Assembly (NCBI GenBank): GCA_900551205.1
Contig: URUW01000083.1
Span: forward strand, 1 to 7,385
Source: an uncultured Collinsella sp.
GTDB lineage: Bacteria; Actinomycetota; Coriobacteriia; Coriobacteriales; Coriobacteriaceae
Length of the DNA stretch: 7,385 nucleotides
Direction of reading: 5' to 3'
Made by a program: the position numbers and the translations under genes. Within the stretch, counting starts at the first letter, position 1. Every line of letters begins with the position of its first letter. Below the pieces are notes generated by a model, which worked only from the letters and a program-made list of their open reading frames with translations, did not search any database and was not told the origin of the DNA. Positions 1-4,706 of the stretch are shown here, in pieces.

Positions 1-289
1 CGACGAGCTGGGCCACAAGCTCATGAAGGCCTTCATCTTTGCCGTGACGCAGCAGGAGGAGCTGCCCGCGACCATGCTGTTCTACAACGGCGGCGCCAAG
101 CTCACCGTCGAGGGCTCGCCGGTACTCGACGACCTGAAGGGGCTGGCTGAGCAGGGCGTCGAAATCCTCACCTGTGGCACCTGCCTCGACCACTATGGCA
201 TTAAGGACCAGCTTGCCGTGGGCGAGGTCACGAACATGTATGTGATCGTGGAGAAGATGGAACAGGCCGTGCGCGTCGTGCGCCCGTAG
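1..289 (+). CDS. yedF: Selenium metabolism protein YedF-like, C-terminal part (5' truncated)
   Basis: The gene is open from the window edge (first full codon at 2) to a TAG stop at 287-289, showing the last 95 residues. The visible part begins DELGHKLMKAFIFAVTQ, then has LPATMLFYNGGAKL, a CGTCLDHYG motif (Cys codons at 173-175 and 182-184) and VGEVTNMYVIVE. These are hallmarks of the C-terminal DsrE-like domain of the YedF family. Full-length members are about 200 residues with a TusA/SirA-like N-terminal domain, which would lie upstream of the window. The family co-occurs with selD and other selenium genes; its biochemical role is not firmly established, and sulfur/selenium carrier or reductase functions are inferred from the two-cysteine motif and the TusA-like half. 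A methionine at 23 is internal, because the conserved reading continues upstream of it. The DUF3343 gene starts 19 bases downstream, so the two are probably cotranscribed. Confidence 0.88.
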   Translation, partial: DELGHKLMKAFIFAVTQQEELPATMLFYNGGAKLTVEGSPVLDDLKGLAEQGVEILTCGTCLDHYGIKDQLAVGEVTNMYVIVEKMEQAVRVVRP

Positions 290-308
290 CGTATTGGTTG
301 GAGTTGCC

Positions 309-560
309 ATGAGGGAGAAGCGCCCAGCGCTTGTCATCACGTTTCCCACCACGGCTGCCGCCATGGGCTGCGAGTCCCTGTGCATCGAGCGCGGCCTTCC
401 CGGGCGAACGATTCCCGTGCCCGGGGAGGTCGCTGCCGGCTGTGGTCTGGCGTGGAAAGCGTTGCCTGCCGATGAGGAGCTGCTGCGCGGCGAACTCGCC
501 GCGGCGGGCGTTCCCACCGAGGGCTATACCGTGATTGATATGTGGGAGGTCGTGCGATGA
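309..560 (+). CDS. DUF3343 family protein, putative Se/S carrier-like
   Basis: This encodes an 83-residue soluble protein. It begins MREKRPALVITFPTTAAAMG and contains IPVPGEVAAGCGLAWKA, matching the DUF3343 (Se/S carrier-protein-like) pattern: a beta strand ending in TFPTT, a conserved P-x-P, and a single CG motif likely to carry the functional cysteine. I chose ATG 309 because GGAG at 300-303 sits 5 bases upstream; an in-frame TTG at 294 would add five residues but has no better ribosome site. The last codons overlap the next gene as ATGA (557-560), implying translational coupling to the desulfurase-like enzyme. Small proteins of this family are recurrent neighbours of YedF and TIGR01977-type aminotransferases in selenium-using anaerobes. 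A role as carrier of persulfide or perselenide is inferred from context and the lone cysteine, not demonstrated here. Confidence 0.85.
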   Translation: MREKRPALVITFPTTAAAMGCESLCIERGLPGRTIPVPGEVAAGCGLAWKALPADEELLRGELAAAGVPTEGYTVIDMWEVVR

Positions 561-1696
561 TCTACCTGGATAACGCGGCGACGACCATGCACAAGCCGCA
601 GACGGTCATCGATGCCGTGACGCAGGCGATGTGCTCGCTCGGCAATGCCGGGCGCGGCGCCACGTCGGGTGCCCTCGATGCCGCTCGTACGATTCACGCT
701 TGCCGTGCCAAGCTCGCGCGCCTTTTAGGTTGCCCGAGGGCGGACCATGTGTGCTTTACGTCCAACTCTACGGCGGCGCTCAACACCGCCATCTGTGGCG
801 TGGTGCGCCCCGGCGACCGCGTGGTCACGACGGTGCTCGAGCACAACTCCGTGCTGCGTCCGCTCAACCGCCTGGCAGCGGAGCGGGGTGTGACCGTTGA
901 GCATGCGGGCTGTGACGTAAGCGGCGTGCTCGACTATGACGAGCTCGAGCAGCTGGTCACGCCGGGCACGCGTGCCGTGGTGGTGACACACGCCTCCAAT
1001 GTGACCGGCAACGCGGTCGACATTGCACGCGTGGCTGCCATGGCCCATGCGGCCGGCGCGCTTGTGATCGTCGATGCCTCGCAGTCTGCCGGCACGGCGC
1101 ATATCGATATGCAGGTCATGGGGCTCGACGTGGTGTGCTTTACCGGCCACAAGGGGCTCATGGGCCCGCAGGGGACCGGTGGCCTAGCCGTGGCGGAAGG
1201 CATTGACGTGGCTCCTTGGGCCATGGGTGGCACGGGCGTGCGCAGCTTCGATGCGCTGCAGCCGCAAGAGTGGCCCACGCGTCTTGAGGCGGGCACGCTC
1301 AACGGTCACGGTATCGCCGGCCTTTCCGCCGGCCTCGACGTTATCGAGGCCCAGGGCGGGGTAGAGGCGATTGCGGCACGCGAACGTGCGCTTGCCGAGC
1401 GCTTCCTCGTCGGCGTTCGCGACATTCCCGGCATTGCGCTCTACGGTGCGTTTGACCAGCCCGTGCGCTCGGCGATCGTTTCGCTTAACGTGGGCGATAT
1501 CGATTCGGCCGAGGTCTCGGACGCGCTCATGCAAGGGTGGGGGATTGCGACGCGCCCCGGCGCCCACTGCGCTCCGCTCATGCACCGCGCACTGGGGACC
1601 GAGCGCCAGGGTGTCGTTCGCTTCTCGTTTGGGTATTTCAACACGGACGAGGAAGTCGACACCGCGATTGACGCTCTGCACGATTTAGCCTGCTAA
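557..1696 (+). CDS. Class V aminotransferase, cysteine desulfurase family (selenium-associated)
   Basis: This encodes a 379-residue PLP enzyme of fold type I. It opens with MIYLDNAATTMHKPQ, the NifS/SufS/CsdA-family start. Other landmarks are TSNSTAALN (68-76, PLP phosphate side), THASNVTGN, VDASQSAGT (Asp173 and Gln176 contacting the PLP ring), FTGHKGLMGPQG with the Schiff-base lysine Lys199, and RPGAHCAPLMH with the candidate catalytic Cys338. The family (TIGR01977-like) removes sulfur from cysteine or selenium from selenocysteine. Selenium delivery to SelD is the likely role, given the YedF and DUF3343 genes directly upstream, but ordinary cysteine desulfurase activity cannot be excluded. 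ATG 557 was chosen because GGGAGG at 544-549 precedes it by 7 bases and it overlaps the DUF3343 stop as ATGA; GTG 542 lies inside that ribosome site. It is the last gene of the operon, with an intrinsic terminator 14 bases after the stop. Confidence 0.9.
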   Translation: MIYLDNAATTMHKPQTVIDAVTQAMCSLGNAGRGATSGALDAARTIHACRAKLARLLGCPRADHVCFTSNSTAALNTAICGVVRPGDRVVTTVLEHNSVLRPLNRLAAERGVTVEHAGCDVSGVLDYDELEQLVTPGTRAVVVTHASNVTGNAVDIARVAAMAHAAGALVIVDASQSAGTAHIDMQVMGLDVVCFTGHKGLMGPQGTGGLAVAEGIDVAPWAMGGTGVRSFDALQPQEWPTRLEAGTLNGHGIAGLSAGLDVIEAQGGVEAIAARERALAERFLVGVRDIPGIALYGAFDQPVRSAIVSLNVGDIDSAEVSDALMQGWGIATRPGAHCAPLMHRALGTERQGVVRFSFGYFNTDEEVDTAIDALHDLAC

Positions 1697-1710
1697 AGCG
1701 TATATACTTG

Positions 1711-1740
1711 CGGGACGGGTCTTTTGCCCGTCCCGTTTTG
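1711..1740 (+). terminator. Intrinsic terminator of the yedF-DUF3343-desulfurase operon
   Basis: A perfect 9-bp GC-rich stem, CGGGACGGG (1711-1719) with CCCGTCCCG (1727-1735), has a 7-base loop and is followed by TTTTG then TTTC. It lies just after the desulfurase stop and before brnQ, so it separates the two transcription units. Confidence 0.9.
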
Positions 1741-1762
1741 TTTCGACCCGAAAGGTGGTCCT

Positions 1763-3121
1763 ATGGCATCATCCGCCCCGCGCGGTCTGCGCTCCGACCA
1801 TGTCCTCACCGTCGGCATCGCCCTGTTCTCGATGCTCTTTGGCGCCGGCAACCTCATTATTCCGCCGCTGCTGGCGCTGCAGGCGGGCTCTGCCACGCCG
1901 CTCGCCATGCTCGGCTTTCTGATTGCCGCCATCGGCCTTCCCGTCATGGGCTTTATTGCCGTGGCACTTGCCGGAACGGCGCGCGAGCTTGCCGGTCGTG
2001 TGCACCCCAAGTTTGGCGAGTTTTTTGTCGCGGCGGTGTATCTGGCCATTGGCCCGTGCCTGGCCATTCCGCGCACGAGCTCCACGGCCTTCGAGATGCT
2101 GGTGCCGCTGCTGCCCGAGGGTGTCTCGCTCGGCACGGCCCGCCTGGTGTTTGCCGTCGCCTTCTTTGCCGTCGCCTTTGTGCTCACGCTGCGCCCGGGT
2201 GTCATTACGCGCGTGCTCGGCCGCATTACGGGCCCCGCGCTCATCGCCCTTATCGTATTGGTCGTGGGCGCTGCCGTGGTCTCGCCGCTGGGTTCCGCTG
2301 CCGCGCCGCAGGCTCCTTACGATGCCGGTGCCGCCGTGCAGGGCTTTTTGACCGGCTATCAGACCATGGACCTGCTCGCGTCGCTCGCCTTTGGCATCAT
2401 CATCGCCGAGACCATCCACGAGCTGGGCGTTACCGACGACAAGCGCGTGGCCTTCGAGATTTCGCGCTCCGGCGTGATCGCTGGTGTGCTCATGGCCATC
2501 ATCTACTGCGGTCTGGCGCTTGCCGGCACGCAGCTGAGCACCGTGATGCCCGATGCCACCAACGGAGCCGCCATCCTCGCCCGCTCGGCCTCCATGCACT
2601 TTGGCCTTGCCGGCACGGTCGTGGTCTTTGCGATCTTCTTCCTCGCCTGCATGAACGTATGCATCGGCCTCATCAGCTGCTGCTCGCGTTACTTCTGCGA
2701 GACGTATGTGGTCGAAGGGGGAGCAGAGGCTTCCGAGGAGGCCATGCGCCGTCCCTTTGCGATACTCGCCTTTGTGTTCGCGGCGTTTTCGTGCGTGCTC
2801 TCAAACGTGGGCCTCGACGTGATCCTCATGTTCTCGGTGCCCATGCTCAACGCCCTGTACCCTGTTGCAATTGTTCTGGTGCTTATGGGCCTAGTGCACG
2901 GTTTTTGCGACGCGCATCCGCAGGTGTGGGTCTGGGTCGGCGGCGTTGTCGCGGTGCAGAGCGTGATCACCTCGATCCGCGACGCGTTCTTTGCAGGCGT
3001 GTGGCTGCCGTTCGATGCGCTGCCGCTGGCCGACATTGGAGCCGCATGGGCGCCGGTTGCCGTGGTGGCGTTTGTGATTGGCCTGCTCCACAGCCGGTTT
3101 GTCGCACATTCGAGGAGCTAG
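1763..3121 (+). CDS. brnQ: Branched-chain amino acid transport system II carrier protein (BrnQ/LIVCS family)
   Basis: This encodes a 452-residue integral membrane protein, normal length for BrnQ. The family imports leucine, isoleucine and valine with a cation (Na+ or H+) across the cytoplasmic membrane. The signature FGAGNLIIPP is at residues 26-35 in the first membrane segment, as in characterised BrnQ proteins. About twelve hydrophobic segments can be traced, including those around AVYLAIGPCLAIPRTSS, TGYQTMDLLASLAFG and IGLISCCSRYF; GYQTMDLLASLAFG is also typical of the family. ATG 1763 follows AAAGGTGG (1751-1758) at good spacing; an upstream in-frame start at 1724 lies in the preceding terminator and was rejected. 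The gene sits alone between a terminator and a tRNA promoter. No obvious leucine-rich leader peptide, T-box or riboswitch fits into the short 5' region. Which of the three amino acids it prefers cannot be read from the sequence. Confidence 0.93.
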   Translation: MASSAPRGLRSDHVLTVGIALFSMLFGAGNLIIPPLLALQAGSATPLAMLGFLIAAIGLPVMGFIAVALAGTARELAGRVHPKFGEFFVAAVYLAIGPCLAIPRTSSTAFEMLVPLLPEGVSLGTARLVFAVAFFAVAFVLTLRPGVITRVLGRITGPALIALIVLVVGAAVVSPLGSAAAPQAPYDAGAAVQGFLTGYQTMDLLASLAFGIIIAETIHELGVTDDKRVAFEISRSGVIAGVLMAIIYCGLALAGTQLSTVMPDATNGAAILARSASMHFGLAGTVVVFAIFFLACMNVCIGLISCCSRYFCETYVVEGGAEASEEAMRRPFAILAFVFAAFSCVLSNVGLDVILMFSVPMLNALYPVAIVLVLMGLVHGFCDAHPQVWVWVGGVVAVQSVITSIRDAFFAGVWLPFDALPLADIGAAWAPVAVVAFVIGLLHSRFVAHSRS

Positions 3122-3132
3122 GGTATCGTCGC

Positions 3133-3161
3133 TTGCACAGGCGGGGAGTCTCCCCTATAAT
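3133..3161 (+). promoter_or_regulatory. Sigma-70-type promoter of the tRNA-Pro/tRNA-Gly operon
   Basis: A -35 box TTGCAC (3133-3138) and a perfect -10 box TATAAT (3156-3161) are separated by 17 bases. Transcription would start near 3168, about 45 bases before tRNA-Pro. It lies in the gap after the brnQ stop, where no brnQ terminator with a T run is evident. A short palindrome, GGGGA-GTC-TCCCC (3143-3155), fills most of the spacer. Confidence 0.75.
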
Positions 3162-3212
3162 TTCCTTCGCTTTGGGACACGCAAGGTTTAGACCTTAGCT
3201 GCTCAACACCTT

Positions 3213-3289
3213 CGGGACGTGGCGCAGTTTGGTAGCGCGCCTGCTTTGGGAGCAGGATGTCGCAGGTTCAAATCCTGTCGTCCCGACCA
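3213..3289 (+). tRNA. tRNA-Pro (anticodon TGG)
   Basis: A 77-base cloverleaf includes an encoded CCA end. The acceptor arm pairs CGGGACG (3213-3219) with CGTCCCG (3279-3285), with discriminator A then CCA (3287-3289). The anticodon stem CCTGC/GCAGG encloses loop TTTGGGA, placing anticodon TGG at 3247-3249. The T arm contains GGTTCAAATCC. It is the first gene of a two-tRNA unit; tRNA-Gly begins 6 bases after it. Confidence 0.97.
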
Positions 3290-3295
3290 TATCTT

Positions 3296-3369
3296 GCGGG
3301 CGTAGTTCAATGGTAGAACCCCAGCCTTCCAAGCTGATGACGCGGGTTCGATTCCCGTCGCCCGCTCCA
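3296..3369 (+). tRNA. tRNA-Gly (anticodon TCC)
   Basis: A 74-base cloverleaf includes an encoded CCA end. The acceptor arm pairs GCGGGCG (3296-3302) with CGCCCGC (3359-3365), with discriminator T then CCA (3367-3369). The anticodon loop CTTCCAA gives TCC at 3328-3330. The outermost anticodon-stem pair is C3321-A3337, a mismatch; the other four pairs are sound. The T arm is GCGGGTTCGATTCCCGT. Its last 19 bases through the T after CCA (3352-3370) are duplicated at 3552-3570. Confidence 0.96.
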
Positions 3370-3370
3370 T
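3352..3370 (+). repeat. Direct repeat copy 1: tRNA-Gly 3' end
   Basis: The 19-base sequence TTCCCGTCGCCCGCTCCAT, running from the T loop through CCA and one further base, recurs without mismatch at 3552-3570, exactly 200 bases downstream. Duplicated tRNA 3' ends are the usual mark of an att site, although no integrase gene is present here. Confidence 0.85.
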
Positions 3371-3551
3371 AAGATTGGCTAACGGCTTTGACCCCTTTTG
3401 GGACCAAAGCCGTTTTCGTAAACGTGTCGGGTGACGGGGATCGAACCCGCCAGGGTGCGAAGCTGAGAAAATGCGTGAGCATTTTCCAGCGCAGCACGCA
3501 AGGGCCGAAGGCCCGCAGCGAAACAAGGATTTGTGAAGCAAATCCTTGGAC
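3371..3551. other. Candidate 181-base insertion between tRNA-Gly 3'-end repeats
   Basis: This is the main part of a gene-free stretch (3370-3685). Bounded by the 19-base direct repeats, it contains, in order, a terminator (3381-3416), an inverted tRNA-Gly-like fragment (3428-3450) and three hairpins (3455-3497, 3502-3514, 3524-3548). No credible coding region lies inside. The arrangement fits a tiny element or remnant inserted at a tRNA 3' end, or a duplicated and decayed tRNA region; the sequence alone does not decide. A bona fide terminator also follows the downstream repeat, as expected if the insert had separated tRNA-Gly from its original terminator. Confidence 0.5.
3381..3416 (+). terminator. 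Intrinsic terminator after tRNA-Gly
   Basis: A perfect 10-bp stem, AACGGCTTTG (3381-3390) with CAAAGCCGTT (3405-3414), encloses a 14-base loop that can itself partly pair (CCCC with GGG). The T run TTTT spans 3413-3416. It begins 11 bases after the tRNA-Gly CCA. The reverse strand has no T run after the stem, so it acts in the + direction. Confidence 0.8.
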
Positions 3552-3564
3552 TTCCCGTCGCCCG
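3428..3564. other. Cloverleaf-like structured segment with three hairpins, possible ncRNA or repeat
   Basis: A 13-bp outer stem can form between 3428-3440 and 3552-3564, with two G-T wobbles and no mismatches. Inside are three hairpins. Hairpin 1 is compound: GTGC/GCAC, a 3x3 internal loop, GCTG/CAGC, one bulged A, then GAAAATGC/GCATTTTC capped by GTGA (3455-3497). Hairpin 2 is GGGCC-GAA-GGCCC (3502-3514). Hairpin 3 is a perfect 10-bp CAAGGATTTG/CAAATCCTTG with a 5-base loop (3524-3548). So much perfect pairing in 137 bases is unlikely by chance and implies selection on structure or a palindromic repeat. I recognise no RNA family. It is not a tRNA-Sec gene: no TCA anticodon arm or matching acceptor geometry is present. 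Expression and strand are unknown. Confidence 0.55.
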
Positions 3565-3570
3565 CTCCAT
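3552..3570 (+). repeat. Direct repeat copy 2: duplicated tRNA-Gly 3' end
   Basis: This exact 19-base copy of the tRNA-Gly 3' end is not attached to a tRNA body: the preceding bases (TTGGAC) do not continue a T arm. It also supplies the 3' strand of the outer stem of the structured segment. Ten bases later comes a second terminator. Confidence 0.85.
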
Positions 3571-3580
3571 GTAATTTGCA

Positions 3581-3618
3581 GGTCAGAGGTACGTTTACTT
3601 CTGACCTTTTTTGTTTTT
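3581..3618 (+). terminator. Second intrinsic terminator upstream of focA
   Basis: GGTCAGAGGT (3581-3590) pairs with ACTTCTGACC (3597-3606), 10 bp with one G-T wobble, around loop ACGTTT. A strong T run follows (TTTTTTG then TTTTT, 3607-3618). It is likely the original terminator of the tRNA operon if 3371-3570 is an insertion. Confidence 0.85.
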
Positions 3619-3685
3619 GACCATCCGTCGCGGGACACATCCATTGGCAATGCCGGTCCCAAGTCGTAAGAAAGAAGTGGTTGCT

Positions 3686-4522
3686 ATGGCACAGAGCAAG
3701 GTAGAATATCCCACCCCCGATTGCCTGGCACCTGCCGCGATCGAGGCCAAGACCGAGGCCGCCGGCGTTACCAAGGCCAACCTGCCGGTCTCGAAGACCT
3801 TTTTGCTCGCCATGTTCGCCGGCGCGTTCATCGCCTTCGGTGGCCTGTTCTTCACGGTCTTTCTGAGCGATGCGACCCTCGGTTGGGGCGTTCAGCGCTT
3901 ATTGGGTGGTCTTTGTTTTTGCCTGGGGCTGGTGCTCGTGCTCATTTGCGGCGCGGAGCTGTTTACCGGTAACTCGCTGATGGTCTGCGCGCTTAAGAGC
4001 AAAAAGATCACGCTCGTCAAGATGCTCAAGGCCTGGGCCATTGTGTGGATCGGCAACTTTGTCGGTGCCCTGTTCGTTGTCTTTTTGATTTACATGGCAG
4101 CCATTTACAAGCTCAACGGCGAGGCGGTCGCCAACACCATGGTGAGCGTCGCCGCCGGTAAGGTTGCGATCGATGCCGTCACCATCTTCTTTCGCGGTAT
4201 CCTGTGCAACATCTTTGTGTGCCTGGCCGTATGGACCGGTACCGCCGGCAAGACTGTGGTCGACAAGGTCGTGGGTATTCTGCTGCCCATTGCCGCCTTT
4301 GTTGCCTGCGGGTTTGAGCACTGTGTCGCCAACATGTACTTTTTGCCCATGGGTATTTTGATGCGCTCCTGCGGCTATGGAGCCGATGTCTCCGGCGCCG
4401 ACGCTCTTAACGCGGCGGGCGTGGCGCTCAACCTTTCGGTCGCCACACTCGGCAATATTGTGGGCGGCGCCCTGATCGTGGCGCTGGGCTACTGGTTTAT
4501 CTACGCCAACAAGGAGGCCTAA
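3686..4522 (+). CDS. focA: Formate/nitrite transporter family channel, FocA-like
   Basis: This encodes a 278-residue inner-membrane protein with about six hydrophobic segments, matching the FNT family (E. coli FocA is 285 residues), which forms pentameric channels for formate or related small anions. Family motifs visible are ICGAELFTGNSL with Thr94, FRGILCNIFVCLAVW, and GFEHCVANMYFLPMGI with His212, the counterpart of the gating histidine of FocA. The CNIFVCLAVW and FEH-ANM-PMGI blocks favour FocA over more distant FNT branches, but nitrite or hydrosulfide transport cannot be excluded from sequence alone. ATG 3686 was chosen because family similarity and a polar N-terminus start there; the ribosome site is weak (AAGAAGTGG, 3673-3680). 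Earlier starts at 3611 and 3650 would place translation in or near the terminator. A TTGACC at 3617-3622 could be a -35 box, but no convincing -10 follows. The gene sits upstream of selAB and is followed by a long palindrome. Confidence 0.9.
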   Translation: MAQSKVEYPTPDCLAPAAIEAKTEAAGVTKANLPVSKTFLLAMFAGAFIAFGGLFFTVFLSDATLGWGVQRLLGGLCFCLGLVLVLICGAELFTGNSLMVCALKSKKITLVKMLKAWAIVWIGNFVGALFVVFLIYMAAIYKLNGEAVANTMVSVAAGKVAIDAVTIFFRGILCNIFVCLAVWTGTAGKTVVDKVVGILLPIAAFVACGFEHCVANMYFLPMGILMRSCGYGADVSGADALNAAGVALNLSVATLGNIVGGALIVALGYWFIYANKEA

Positions 4523-4543
4523 AGGTCCCAAGCCATAACCGAC

Positions 4544-4630
4544 CAAAAGGGACAGGTTTATTTTGGCAGGTTTTGGACGAGGCGCTGCGCCGCCTTGCCA
4601 CGAGCTGCCATAATGGACCTGTCCCTTTTG
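4544..4630. repeat. 87-bp imperfect palindrome, REP/MITE-like, possible bidirectional terminator
   Basis: The ends are a perfect 14-base inverted repeat, CAAAAGGGACAGGT (4544-4557) and ACCTGTCCCTTTTG (4617-4630). Inside, GGCAG (4565-4569) can pair with CTGCC (4605-4609), and GGCGCTGCGCC (4581-4591) forms a tip hairpin. Both strands end the stem in TTTTG, so it could terminate focA on + and any reverse transcript. The GGGACAGG...CCTGTCCC end type resembles the palindromes associated with REP-type (Y1) transposases; that resemblance is from memory and not tested. The whole focA-selA gap (4523-4706) has no gene. Confidence 0.65.
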
Positions 4631-4637
4631 CGTGCGC

Positions 4638-4663
4638 GTCGTCATTGTTTGGCAAATGACGAC
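4638..4663. promoter_or_regulatory. Perfect inverted repeat upstream of selA, candidate operator or leader hairpin
   Basis: GTCGTCATT (4638-4646) and AATGACGAC (4655-4663) are perfect 9-base arms around an 8-base spacer, ending 43 bases before the selA start. No T run follows, so it is not an intrinsic terminator. I found no clear -35/-10 pair beside it, so whether it acts on DNA or in an mRNA leader is open. Confidence 0.45.
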
Positions 4664-4706
4664 CATGGGGGACCTGCTATTTATTGAATATGTCGAAAGG
4701 CTTTCC

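Noticed and set aside
557..560. TGA at the DUF3343 end (and at the selA end, 6162-6164) as selenocysteine codons
   Set aside because: Both are ATGA overlaps with the start of the next gene, and the frame after the stop shows no family similarity.
1769..2599. 276-codon minus-strand ORF opposite brnQ
   Set aside because: Low-complexity Gly/His/Arg-rich shadow of brnQ with no recognisable domain.
3183..3196. Small palindrome AAGGT-TTAG-ACCTT before tRNA-Pro
   Set aside because: Only 5 bp of stem in the leader of a tRNA transcript; too weak to claim a function.
1708..3198. 496-codon plus-strand ORF in another frame of brnQ
   Set aside because: It is very rich in Arg, His, Cys and Ala and lacks membrane pattern or family motifs; it is a GC-rich shadow of brnQ, whose own frame is clearly a transporter.
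3455..3548. Three regularly placed hairpins as a CRISPR-like array
   Set aside because: The three hairpins have different sequences and lengths, and no direct repeats or spacers occur.
3428..3570. Possible selC (tRNA-Sec) gene, expected near selA/selB
   Set aside because: A cloverleaf-like fold exists, but there is no TCA anticodon loop, no canonical T arm next to an acceptor stem, and arm sizes do not match tRNA-Sec. The TTCCCGTCGCCCG piece is copied from tRNA-Gly.
3195..3662. Minus-strand ORFs across the tRNAs, with peptides such as GRQDLNLRHPAPKAGALPNC and TGFEPATSCSQSRRATKL
   Set aside because: These peptides are the well-known spurious translations of the reverse strand of tRNA genes; the tRNAs explain the sequence.
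3388..3669. Plus-strand 93-codon ORF over the hairpin region
   Set aside because: It has no ribosome site, starts in a terminator, and its content is dictated by tRNA-like and palindromic DNA.
4632..4706. Upstream GTG/ATG starts extending SelA by up to 25 residues
   Set aside because: The added residues are not SelA-like and overlap the inverted repeat; ATG 4707 has a good GAAAGG ribosome site.
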